A DNA stretch of 64,000 nucleotides from Tricholoma matsutake. Taxonomy: Eukaryota > Basidiomycota > Agaricomycetes > Agaricales > Tricholomataceae. The position numbers and the translations under genes were made by a program. The notes under the pieces were generated by a model that saw only the letters and a list, made by a program, of their open reading frames with translations, did no database searches and was not told the DNA's origin. The stretch spans positions 7,006,001 through 7,070,000 of the forward strand of contig AP026544.2 of the NCBI GenBank assembly GCA_026075535.2. Reading direction: 5' to 3'. Of the stretch, positions 55,095-64,000 are shown one piece after another; position 1 is the stretch's first letter, and every line of letters begins with the position of its first letter.

Positions 55095-56177
55095 TGGGAC
55101 TCTTCCGCAAAATTCTTCTGCCTGCCTTCCTCTGGCTTCACTTCCTCGATTGTAGCTTCCCTAATCTTTCTCTTCTGCTTACAAGTCTTAGAAATGTGTC
55201 CTAACTGCCCACAGTTAAAACATTTAAGTGGGGCTCGTCTCCCCACTTGATCAACCTCCATTGCCTCTGCTGGTGCTGCTGACTCCGTAACTATAGGTGT
55301 CACTGCCATGGCCGGTGGCTGTGCCCTCGGAGCTTGCACCTGAGGCACCTTTCCTTTCTCGGACTTTCCTCCTGATGACTTTCCAAATTTACTACTTCCA
55401 TACATCAACTTTGACTCTGCCTGTTCCTGCCGATATTGCCAGTCAAGGCGCATTGCCCAATTATACCACTTGTCCAACTTCTCTGGCATAGAAGGTAGTC
55501 AGTAGATAGACTTGAATAAAGAGGGATTTAATCCTGCTTTCAAAAACTCTACCAACACGGCTTCTCCCATGTCCATTTGCAAAGCTTCTGCTTTGAACTG
55601 CAAAATAAATTCATCCACCATTAAGGAACCTTGGCACATGGTCTTTAATTTAGCATTGGCTGTCGCCTTTGGATTAGGGTCTCCAAACTGTGCCTCCAAT
55701 CTCTCCAGAAATTCCTTGAAGGTTGCAAATGGTTTATTTCCCACAGCAATTTGATTAATAGCCTCATTTCTCCAGAACTGTGCTTTTCCCCCCTGAATGT
55801 ATGAGAGAGCAAACATAATCCTAGACTTGGCTGTACAAAACTCTGGCTTCCTCCCATGGATGTACAATACTATAGAGCTGATGAAGGATTTTGTATTCTC
55901 CATGGTACTGTCAAAGATTTGCAGGGGCGCATACTTAGGTAAGCATGCTTTTCCATTTCCGGATTTCTCCACCATCTCATCCTCCTGTGATATCCACTCC
56001 ACCATCTCCTCCATCTCATCATCTCTTTCTCCTGTCATCTTCCGCTTGTCTGGGCTGTGATGCTGCCAATACTGACACTAATTGCAACATTTGCGCTGTG
56101 AGCGCATCAATTTTTGCCTCTAGTGCTGGTATGGGAACAGGATTAGGACCAGGATTAGAAGTTGAAGGTTCGGACAT
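55091..56177 (-). pseudogene. gag: gypsy-F gag
   Basis: ATG 56177 (MSEPSTSNPGPNPVPIPALE, then IDALTAQMLQLVSVL, a short coiled coil). A frameshift near 56065 leads into KRKMTGERDDEMEEMVEWIS, FDSTMENTKSFISSIVLYIH, FALSYIQGGKAQFWRNEAIN, FKEFLERLEAQFGDPNPKAT. TGA at about 55496-55498 (IYxLPSM, probable CGA). Knuckle CFNCGQLGHISKTC near 55220. The stop at 55091 overlaps the pol frame, so a -1 shift would join Gag to Pol. Confidence 0.82.
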
Positions 56178-56650
56178 AATTGTAGAATCTGTGATGAATC
56201 ACTTCTTCAACAAATTCAAAATTTTTCTTCGAGACCTCTCCAAACATTTACGGGTCATGTGATAAGGTTCATCGAGGTTCGTCAATGGTTCATCGTTCGT
56301 CGGGTGCCTATTTTGACACTTCGGATCAATAACCCTTCCAACAGTGCCTGATCTCAGAGATAACACTGAATTCAGCTTGTAACTAAAATAGTCGTCCAAA
56401 TAGAGTAATGTAAATCATAACTAAACCAGATCCGATTGGTTGTCTGGTTGCAGCTGTCCTAATGACGAGTGCTGCCTCTCAATCACTGGCAGTTGCAATG
56501 TAAGGCGAGGCCTGGCATCGGCTTATGAAAGAAAAGGTAGATTACGTATATACAAGTACTTCCAGCTCATGCCGAAAGGATGAGCAATCGGATGTGGCGC
56601 GGTGAAACAATGACATATGCGCAATTAAGAGAAGGTGCACTGATATGGGA

Positions 56651-56661
56651 AGTTGTGTTCT
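56651..56661 (-). other. gypsy-F primer-binding site, self-complementary type
   Basis: On the minus strand AGAACACAACT lies two bases after the 5' (right) LTR and is the exact 11-base complement of AGTTGTGTTCT (minus strand, 56849-56839) inside that LTR. A TATA box (TATATAAA) lies about 30 bases upstream, at 56883-56876. Confidence 0.8.
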
Positions 56662-56663
56662 TC

Positions 56664-57065
56664 TGTTAGGGCAACACCCACTATCTGCTAGCTAAGACCA
56701 TGTGGGTTCTCTCTACAAGAAGGGGGCAGGATCCATGCTCGTGATGGGGGAATTGATGGTTTTGATGCGAGGGGTTATTAATAGGTGAGTTTGTTGAGAT
56801 AGGCCTTTCACACCGAAAGCATAGGTGGAATACCTAAGAGAACACAACTGGGGTCCCCTAGGCATATATTTAGGGTTTATATACTATGTTACATATATTG
56901 TACATTGTTGTTACCAACGCACTTGTACATGCATGTACATTTTGATGTGTGCGAAATAAAATTCTCACGCTATCAAAATGTAGCATCATTTGGCGTCATG
57001 TAGCATAATTCGACATAATAAAATAAAAATGAAAGTTTATTAGGTAATGGGGTGGTTTCCTAACA
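56664..57065 (-). repeat. gypsy-F 5' LTR (right)
   Basis: 402 bases, same ends as the left copy. Holds the TATA box and proposed RNA start described with the primer site. Confidence 0.95.
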
Positions 57066-60000
57066 CCTACATTTGTCTCAACGCATCTGCTCTTTCCAAC
57101 CCTGACTCCCTAACCATTCTTTTAACCTTTCCCGACTCTTCTGCCCCTTTCCGAACCCTTATCGACTCTGGCTCCTCCCACTGCTTCCTTGACTCCTCTT
57201 TCATGTTGAATAACCAACTCAGCACAGAATCCATTAACCCGATCAGTTTATGACTCTTTGATGGATCTTGCAACTCCACCATAACTCAGATTGTCAAACT
57301 TCCAGTCACCTTCCCTGCTGGCAAAGTATTCAATTTGTCATTTTATGTAACCTCACTCGACTCTTCCTGTTCCACCATACTCGGTCATAACTGGCTGAAG
57401 CAATACAATCCATTGATTGACTGGTCTTCAAGCCAACTCGCTTTCTGCTCTGCAGATCATAGAGGTCCAGCACCACTGACATCACCTTTGTCCCCAAATC
57501 TTCCAGTAGAACTCCTCGACTCCTCCACATTTTCCAAACCCCCCATTCCTCCTAAGTCTACACCTCCCGACATCTCCTTCATCAACGCTGCCACTTATGT
57601 GCATGCTAGCAAACTTCCTGGGGCAGTAGCTTTTCAGATGACCTTCACTCCAGAAGGGTTATCTGCCCACTCCGCCTGCTCCACCCAATCCGCTAACTCA
57701 TCCGACCTTTCTGATATTCCGCCTGAGTATCATGAATTTGCTGATGTCTTTAATAAGATTAAAGCAGATACCCTTCCTCTGCATCGGTCTTATGACCTCA
57801 AGATAGAGACAGAAGACAATACTCCTCTGCCTCTGGGCCACATGTATTCTCTCTCCCCCTCTGAATTAGAAGCCTTATGAGTCTTTATTGATGAAAATGT
57901 CCGCTCAGGTTTCATCTGCCCATCCAAGTCTCCACATGGTGCTCTGATTCTCTTCGTCAAGAAGAAGGACGGTAGTCTCCGACTTTGTGTCGACTACTGA
58001 GGACTCAATCGTCTTACGAAGAAGGACCACTATCCCCTTCCTCTCATTTCTGACCTCCTTGACTCTCCCCAAAAAGCCCACTTGTTCACCAAGATAGACT
58101 TGCAGCATGCTTACCACTTAGTCTGCATTGCAGATGGTGATGAATGGAAGACTACTTTCCACACCCGCTACGAATCTTTTGAGTGGTTGGTGGTTCCCTT
58201 TGGACTCACTAATGCACCCGCAGCATTCCAGCGGTTTATGAATGACATCTTCAGCAACATGCTGGATGTTTGTGTCATCGTATACCTCGACGACATCCTA
58301 ATCTATTCTGATGACAAGTCCCAGCATGGGGCTCACATCAAAGAAGTCCTCCGCCATCTCCAGAAAAATGGACTTTATGCCTCTCCACAGAAATGTGAGT
58401 TCCACAAAGACACTGTCGAATATTTAGGTTTCATCCTTTCACCAGATGGACTGCGGATGTCCAAGGATAAAGTCAAAACCATGCTTGACTGGCCCAAGCC
58501 TAGGAAAGTTAAGGATATACGATCCTTCTTAGGCTTTTGCAACTTTAACTGCCACTTCATTAATGGCTATTCAGACATTGTCATCCCACTTACCTGCTTG
58601 ACACGGAAATCTGCACCATGGGACTTCAACAAGAAGTGCCACAATGCTTTTGAAAAGCTCAAACAAGAATTCACTCATGCACCTGTCTTAACTCAATGGG
58701 TACCTGACTCACAGATGGTACTCAAAACCGATGCTTCCAACTATGCCTTAGCGGCTATCCTTTTGGTTTACACTGTGGATGGAGAAATCCATCTGGTCGC
58801 TTTTCACTCCTGCTCCTTTAATCTGGCTGAACTAAATTATGACACCCATGACAAGGAACTCTTGGCCATCTTTGAAGCCTTCAAACACTGGTGGCAGTAC
58901 TTTGAGGGTTCTGCAAACCCGGTTGATGTGGTCACCAACCACAAAAATCTTGAGTACTTCAGCACTACTAAGTTGCTCACCCGCTGCCAGGCCCATTGGT
59001 CTGAGTACCTTTCCCAGTTCAATCTCATCATCCGCTTCCGCCCTGGAAAATTAGGGGCAAAGCCAGATGTGCTCACTAGACATTGGGACGTCTACCGCAA
59101 AGGGGGAAATAGCGACTTCGCCTCCATAAACCCAACCAACTTCTGACCTGTATTCACACAGGAACAGCTCACCTCTTCCCTTTGCACCACCTATTTCGCC
59201 ACACCCATCCTTCGACAAGCAGTAATCATGGATGTTAAGAAACTTCACCATGACATCTGCACCTCCCTACCTCTTGACCCCTCATCATCTGCACATCTTC
59301 CGACACCTGTCAACCCCAACTGGACCATAGATGAGGCAGGTCTCCTCCGCCACTTCGACTGGATTTGTGTTCTGGACGTCGCGGATCTTCACCTCAAGGT
59401 CCTTCAGTACAAACACAATCACATCCTCTCTGGCCACTTCGGACAAAATAAAACCCAGCAACTTGTCCGCCAGGAATATGTCTTGCCAAACCTCTGCACC
59501 TTCATCCAGGAATTTTGCTGTATGGCTTGTAAGCGATCCAAATTGCCTTGACACAAGCCCTATGGATTTCTAAAGCAACTTCCGGTTCTGGAATGACCTT
59601 GGAACTCCATCTCCATGGATTTCATTGAGCAACTACCCAACTCTAATGGTCACACTGCTATCCTGGTCATTGTTGACTGCCTCACCAAGCAAGGCATCTT
59701 CATCCCAACTGTCAATGAAATCACAGCCCAAGAACTAGCCAACCTGTTTGTCCTCCACGTCTTCTCCAAGCATGGGATTCCATCACATGTCATTTGCGAC
59801 CGGGGATCCGAGTTCGTCTCTCACTTCTTCTGCTCCCTTGGAAAAGCGCTCGACATGCAGATCCACTTCACTTCTGGCTATCACCTGCAAGGAGACGGCC
59901 AGACAGAATGGCTCAACCAGACCTTGGAGCAATACCTCCAAATTTTCTGTAACTACCAGCAGGACAACTGGTCCCATCTCCTTCCCTTAGGTGAATTTGC

Positions 60001-60670
60001 CTACAACAATGCTCCTTCCGCCTCTACAGGTGTATCCCCTTTCTTTGCCAACAAAGGCTATCCCCCAAACATTTCCATCTTTCCAGAACGCAACTTAGCT
60101 TCACAGTGCACCTGCAAGTTCATCGTTGACTTAGACGACCTTCATCAGGAGCTTTGGAAACAGCTTGCAGCTGCTCAAGAGCATTATCAAGGTCCTGTGG
60201 ACAAACATTGGGCACCCACACCCAACTTCAACATTGGTGATTTTGCATATGTCACTGCGGAAAATATCCACACCACCCGTCCTTCCAAGAAACTTTCTGA
60301 AAAGCACCATGGCCTCTTCGGAATCATTGCCCACCCGGGCACTCACTCAGTCACCCTGTGGCTCCCAGACCACATGCAGGCCATTCACCCTGTTTTCCAT
60401 GTCTCTCAACTAGAGAAACACTCCCCAAACACAATTCCAGATTGAGTACAACCTCCACCTCCTCCAATCACCATCAACGACGAGCTTGAATATGAGATCA
60501 CCAAAGTCCTCAACTCCAAAGTTGACAACCGATGTTGCTGCAAGATTCTCTACCTTGTCCAATGGGAAGGCTACCAGGGAACCGATGAGGAGACCTCCTG
60601 GCTACCTGTTATGGAGCTCGACCATGCCCAAGAACTCCTTGCAAATTTACCCACAGAAACCCGGACCATT
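57066..60670 (+). pseudogene. pol: gypsy-E pol: protease, reverse transcriptase, RNase H, integrase, chromodomain
   Basis: A single frame after the gypsy-F insertion. Protease: LIDSGSSHCFLDSSFM near 57162. Reverse transcriptase: [16 protein letters not shown] block near 57950, TKIDLQHAYHLVCIADGDEW, PFGLTNAPAAFQRFMNDIFS, catalytic VIVYLDDILIYSDD near 58285. RNase H: KTDASNYALAAIL, NYDTHDKELLAIF, VTNHKNLEYFS. Integrase: HNHILSGHFGQNKT ... CMACKRSK near 59410-59535, MDFIEQLPNSNGHTAILVIV, VICDRGSEFVSHF, GDGQTEWLNQTLEQYL. Chromodomain: YEITKVLNSKV ... ILYLVQWEGYQGTDEETSW at 60490-60605. TGA at 57251, 57878, 57998-58000, 59143, 59549, 59596 and 60443 fit CGA. In this frame no stop follows the chromodomain until 61340, because the antisense gene below keeps the frame open; the true C-terminus is uncertain. 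Confidence 0.88.
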
Positions 60671-60737
60671 ACCTGCTTAAAGTCTATTCACGTTACTTAT
60701 TCACTCAGTCTGAACTCAGAAACAAAATTCATTGAAA

Positions 60738-60752
60738 AGTTTTTTTTTTTTT
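60738..60752 (+). repeat. Poly-T tract between pol and the antisense gene
   Basis: A run of T residues just after the chromodomain and just beyond the end of the minus-strand gene. Read on the minus strand it is a poly-A tract following the gene's stop at 60769, as expected if that gene came from a reverse-transcribed, polyadenylated RNA. This is inference from position only. Confidence 0.5.
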
Positions 60753-60768
60753 GGATCCGACTGGATCC

Positions 60769-61757
60769 CTACACTACATCCACTTCTCCCTCTCCATCTT
60801 CATCACCCTCTCCCCCAACTTCACCCTCTTCTCTGCCCTCGTCCTTCTCTTCACCCTCCTCACCTCCACTCTCACTCTCCTCCCCATCATCCACCCGCCT
60901 TTTCTCCAGATACCTCTGGAAGGCTGCCCAGTCATCTCTGGACTTGCAGATCCCGCGTCTTTCCTGCCGGGACTCTCGCACTGCTCACTCAACCTCCTCA
61001 TCACCCTTGTTGCTCTCCTCCTCAGCGCTTTCTTCCTCCACCCACTCTGGGTCCAAGGCATCCCGGATCTCCCCCATCGACTCCTGCACCTCATTGGCCA
61101 CCTCAGCAAATCCCTTCCTTATCACCTTCATCACCTGTTGCATTACCTCCAGGTTATCCCCAGTTGCCCCTGTTGGTGCTGCTGTTTTTGCTGCAGGGGC
61201 TTCCTGCCCCTCCCACACTACCTCCTCACACTTATGTTTGACGTGCGTGCAGTTGTCGCACATGCGTCCCTTCACACCCATCTTGAAACATGAGACCTTT
61301 TGGTATTTGCATCTGGGCCACTTGTCAGTAAGAGAAGACTGAGAAAGGAAACCAGTACGCACCTTTTGCAAGGCAACGTGGCCTGCACCTGCACTGGACT
61401 CTCCAACTCCTCCAACCCCACTCACACCATGGACTTGGTGATTTTCTTCTTCTTTGGGGACTTGCTCCCCTCTGCCTCATCCTCCAGACCCGTGGCCACA
61501 GCTGCCCACTTTTTCTCCGCTCGTTTTGTGGCCAAAGCCTCCTTTCTCCACACCACTGCCTGGCATGCCTCCTCTGCCTTTGCGGCCTCCTCTGCTGCCT
61601 TCTGCGCCTCCTGCACCCGATGCTCCTTCTCCCTTGCTGCCTCCTCCAGTTCCCTCACCTCCCATTCCATCTGCTCTTTCATCTCCCACTCCCTCTGTTC
61701 GTACTGAGCCTTCATTGTGGCCAGCTTGAGTTGAGCAGAACCTGCTGGGGGGGACAT
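60769..61757 (-). pseudogene. Antisense accessory gene of gypsy-E: coiled coil, Cys cluster, acidic tail
   Basis: On the strand opposite to gag-pol, between pol and the 3' LTR. ATG 61757: MSPPAGSAQLKLATMKAQYE, then a long E/K/R/A-rich coiled coil (EAAREKEHRVQEAQKAAEEA) and a basic patch SPKKKKITKSM. TGA at 61424-61422 (probable CGA). LPCKRC then meets a donor (TGC|GTACTG) at 61358; an acceptor at 61321 (GACAAG) resumes in phase with WPRCKYQKVSCFKMGVK, MCDNCTHVKHKCEEVVWEG. So the Cys pattern would be CxxCxxxCxxxxxxC plus CxxCxxxxxxC, zinc-binding in appearance. A helical MQQVMKVIRKGFAEVANEVQ and an acidic tail (EEGEEKDEGREEGEVGG) follow to the stop at 60769. The 38-base intron is very short and could instead be a frameshift. 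No family recognised. Confidence 0.6.
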
Positions 61758-61891
61758 TTTGTATAGGTGATGGGAGTAGGAAGTCAACAAAATTTTTCAA
61801 CCAATTGCTGCATTTGGAATTTTCAACCAACTTCCTCATTTGGACTCAAACCCTCACGTGCCTCGTAGGCTTGGCACTAAGGGGGAAATAC

Positions 61892-62577
61892 TGTCAAGAA
61901 CTGTTCCTTGCCCAATCCTTTTCTGCACCTTGAACCCGACTTTTGTCTATGCCTTCTGTTTTTGTTCCCAGCTGCCTTGCACTGCCCACACTGCTGTGCA
62001 CCAGGCTGCCTTGTACAGCATCCACAGCTGCCTTCCCAAGGCTGCTGTCTCTATTGCAAATTCAACTATGGATTCCTGTGTGGCTCCTGCTAGATAATTT
62101 ATCTATGCAGTCAAGACACTGCCACAGTCTTTGTTCCTGTTCCGCATTATTCTGGACTACAGTATTTAAGCTTAGTTAGTTTTGCCTTGTACTCCTCAGT
62201 TAGTATATCGACATAGACTCGACTTTACCCTGCCAATCTAAAACCTCCTTCTACTCCAACCTCTGTCCTCTAACAGTCTGAACTCCATTTGACTCAACCT
62301 CTAGTCTCCCTCTGAAGTTCTAGTCTCATCTGAACTTAACCTAAGTCCCCCCGTACTCCTCCCTGCATTTACCCGCACTTTCCTGCTCCTACCTCTAGAC
62401 CCTCAACTTGAAATTAAGACACCAGACGAGGTGAAGGGTGCAGCTTCTTACAAGCTGAAGCCAAGTCCTTTCCATTTCCCCTCCCGCAGAATCAGCATCA
62501 ACCCGACAACCTCCCGTTATTATCACCCGCAGTGTCTGGTCAGATTCTGAAGCGACCTCTAGGATCAGTTCTTAACA
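61892..62577 (+). repeat. gypsy-E 3' LTR
   Basis: 686 bases, TGTCAAGAAC to GTTCTTAACA, preceded by the purine tract CTAAGGGGGAAATA. AACAG follows, not a copy of the left flank. Confidence 0.93.
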
Positions 62578-62589
62578 AACAGGACTTAC

Positions 62590-62611
62590 ACCTCAGTGGT
62601 GGTTAAACACT
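62590..62611. repeat. 22-base direct repeat, right copy
   Basis: Identical to 43313-43334. Twelve bases separate it from the gypsy-E 3' LTR. Confidence 0.8.
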
Positions 62612-63561
62612 GAGGTGGTATGATACCAGATATATGGAATTATAGAAACTGTTACATAAGCAGTAATGGGTATGCACATGTGCTTGACATGTGAATACAG
62701 TACATGTGTTGATACACATGTTGTGCATTATTGGCACTACTCCAGTAAGCATTTCAAGCTTGCATTTTACTTGATCAAATGACAGGAAAGGATCATCTGG
62801 GTAACATGTCTGAGAAGCTGCTCAAACACTATTGTACATTGCCTCTGAAGTGTTCATGGTCGAGATGAAAGTTCTTAGTGCTTTAAGGAAGTGTCAATCT
62901 GTAATCTCTTCTGGGAAGTCTGAAGGTGGATCATGCAAACATTGGATATCTTTCTCATGCATGTTACTTTTCTCAAGTGTTGTGGTCTGGAGGCCCTTGA
63001 CAAATTGTGCTGTAATTTGCAGTTCATCTATATGAGCATCTAGTCCAGGTGTTGGAGCCTGATCTACACTGTTCAGGTTTTGATGAGTCAAGAACAGGTT
63101 GCCAGCATTGGGAGACAGTTGGCCAGTGTTGGTCTGATCAGTCTGGGGTTGGAATTCATTTATTAGATGCTGAATGCTACAGGTAGCTTGGGGCAGTCCT
63201 TGTACAAGAGGTCCTCCAACATTAACTTGGTCTCCATCTGACTGTGGGGTTCAAGTTTTACACAACATTGGATTGGATGTGCTGCAATAGTGACTCACTG
63301 ATACACCACCCTGCATAGTCCCCTGCATCTGCCTTTGCCTTATGCACCTTTGCTCAACATTCACATCAGGATTTGAACTCTTGAGTCTGAGGGGTACTTC
63401 TTGATTGCAACTGGCAAGGAAATCAGCAAATGATTCATCCTGAGCTCTCTGTTCATGCTGTTTGCGGAGAGTGCACTGAGTGGCAGATTCTCTGCATGGT
63501 AGCATGGATGACAATAAGAGGTGGATGAGATACTCTGTGTTGAAGCAAAAAGTGTGGACAA
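62612..63561 (-). pseudogene. Tnp2-family transposase, N-terminal part
   Basis: Continuation of the gene at 40931-43312. From the right: ESATQCTLRKQHEQRAQDES and ADFLASCNQEVPLRL (63480-63390), DELQITAQFVKGLQTTTLEK (63030), then FLKALRTFISTMNTSEAMYN, FLSFDQVKCKLEMLTGVVPI and MHNMCINTCT (62880-62705). The last phrase is the conserved block before ...TGPF in Tnp2; ITGPFIPLDA is found at 43260, so an intron with a donor near 62705 (CT|GTATTC) originally joined the two. TGA at 62895 and 62826 break the frame. The inserted block therefore lies in or beside this intron. Confidence 0.65.
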
Positions 63562-63679
63562 TGTTATGTCAACATCTGCTCTTCTTGAAATGATAATTCA
63601 CCATTGAGCAAAGGTTTGATGGAATAATAATTATGATTAAAGAGACGTTAATGGAAGGAAATAGTTTTAATGTGCATCA

Positions 63680-64000
63680 ATGATTGAGAATGTTAGCCAA
63701 TACATGGGTTTCTCACTGGGGATGAGGAGTGAACTGAGCTCATCGGGGTACAGTGGTGATGCTGAATCAGATTTTGACAGTGACATCTTGGAGATCTCAG
63801 ATGAGGATGATGAGGAAGAGTCAGACAGATCAGAAAAAGGAGCAGATGAGGTGCAGAGCAATCCATTTGGAGATCATTGGAGTCATCTGCAAAAATGGGT
63901 CAGTCAGCAAATCTGAGAGATGTATGCAAACCGTTATGAGATGCGAGGTCCATCTCACATGCGTCATGTCCTACTCAAGCTTAAGATTGCACGACTCAAC
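63680..64000 (+). CDS. Possible PIF/Harbinger-like transposase N-terminus (partial, runs off right edge)
   Basis: Plus-strand frame from ATG 63680: MIENVSQYMGFSLGMRSELS, a very acidic stretch (SDFDSDILEISDEDDEEESD), then WSHLQKWVSQQI, TGA at 63914-63916, and EMYANRYEMRGPSHMRHVLL KLKIARLN to the edge. The WVxxQIxxMYxxRYE...HVLxxLK pattern resembles the region ahead of the DDE domain in Agaricomycete Harbinger-like transposases, but the domain itself is outside the window. The stop is a TGA where CGA would fit. A weak call. Confidence 0.35.

Larger units (their letters stand above)
50857..57065 (-). mobile_element. Chromodomain Ty3/gypsy element gypsy-F, minus strand, inside gypsy-E pol
   Basis: Equal-length LTRs 50857-51258 and 56664-57065 (402 bases) and target duplication CCTAC (50852-50856, 57066-57070). 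Self-complementary primer site beside the right (5') LTR. Gag and pol complete apart from TGA codons and a gag frameshift; chromodomain at the C-terminus; purine tract AAAAGGGGGGTAA beside the left LTR. The LTRs differ at 16 bases, all within 13 CpG-derived dinucleotides. Confidence 0.96.
47086..62577 (+). mobile_element. Chromodomain Ty3/gypsy element gypsy-E, with duplicated gag and gypsy-F inside
   Basis: LTRs 47086-47791 and 61892-62577 (TGTCAAGAAC to GTTCTTAACA). Self-complementary primer site after the 5' LTR. A 1.57-kb tandem duplication of leader plus gag plus the start of pol, gypsy-F inserted at 50857-57065, then pol with chromodomain and an antisense gene before the 3' LTR. No target duplication: CATGG on the left (inside copia-2 gag), AACAG on the right. 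So its two ends no longer share the original target; a deletion or recombination has removed the 5' part of copia-2. Confidence 0.93.

Noticed and set aside
60611..61342. 243-codon Ser/Pro-rich plus-strand ORF after the gypsy-E chromodomain
   Set aside because: Composition is low complexity and the frame is open because it is opposite an acidic coiled-coil gene; the minus-strand reading has a Cys cluster, basic patch and plausible intron, so it explains the sequence better. A C-terminal pol extension is not fully excluded.
1..64000. tRNA or rRNA genes
   Set aside because: No cloverleaf with conserved A and B boxes and no rRNA-like stretch was recognised by eye; a covariance search would be needed to be certain.

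Overview
The window reads as fungal nuclear DNA, most likely from an Agaricomycete (mushroom-forming basidiomycete). Its three host genes are split by many short introns (about 40-60 bases, GT-AG with occasional GC-AG), and the transposon families are those typical of Agaricomycetes. No bacterial operon, rRNA, tRNA or CRISPR array was seen.

Region 1 (1-3470) is the only clearly living gene space. It holds the 5' part of a TRK potassium transporter (minus strand), a complete ten-exon mitochondrial tricarboxylate carrier (minus, 2225-821) and, divergent from it across a 222-base gap with a perfect 16-base palindrome, uroporphyrinogen-III synthase (plus, 2448-3470). 3471-5211 has no recognisable gene, only two short inverted repeats.

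Region 2 (5212-25991) is a Russian doll. A Ty1/copia element (TSD TGTAT) is split inside gag by a Ty3/gypsy element with a tRNA-type primer site (gypsy-A, 5958-21078). That element is split inside reverse transcriptase by a young chromodomain Ty3 element (gypsy-B, 10779-16810, TSD ACCTT).

Region 3 (25992-43334) holds 22-base and 18-base minisatellites, a decayed MULE-type transposase (minus, 27193-29690), an unknown spliced gene (minus) whose last intron carries a chromodomain Ty3 element (gypsy-C, 30052-38021, TSD ATCAG), and the C-terminal part of a Tnp2/CACTA transposase gene (minus).

Region 4 (43335-62577) is a composite block lying in an intron of the Tnp2 gene: a truncated minus-strand copia remnant, then a chromodomain Ty3 element (gypsy-E, 47086-62577) with a duplicated gag, itself interrupted by a minus-strand chromodomain Ty3 element (gypsy-F, 50857-57065, TSD CCTAC). 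The N-terminal part of Tnp2 follows at 62612-63561. The window ends in a possible PIF/Harbinger-like transposase start (plus).

Three themes stand out. (1) All four chromodomain elements lack a tRNA-type primer site and instead carry, two bases after the 5' LTR, a 10-11 base stretch complementary to a site inside the LTR about 30 bases past a TATA-like box. This is the arrangement of Tf1/sushi self-priming. (2) Almost every premature stop is TGA where CGA (Arg) is expected, and LTR pairs differ almost only at CpG, so decay here is driven by CpG transitions. (3) Two Ty3 elements of different lineages carry a spliced-looking, charged antisense gene between pol and the 3' LTR, and a third carries an extra sense ORF at the same place; these are the best candidates for undescribed biology.
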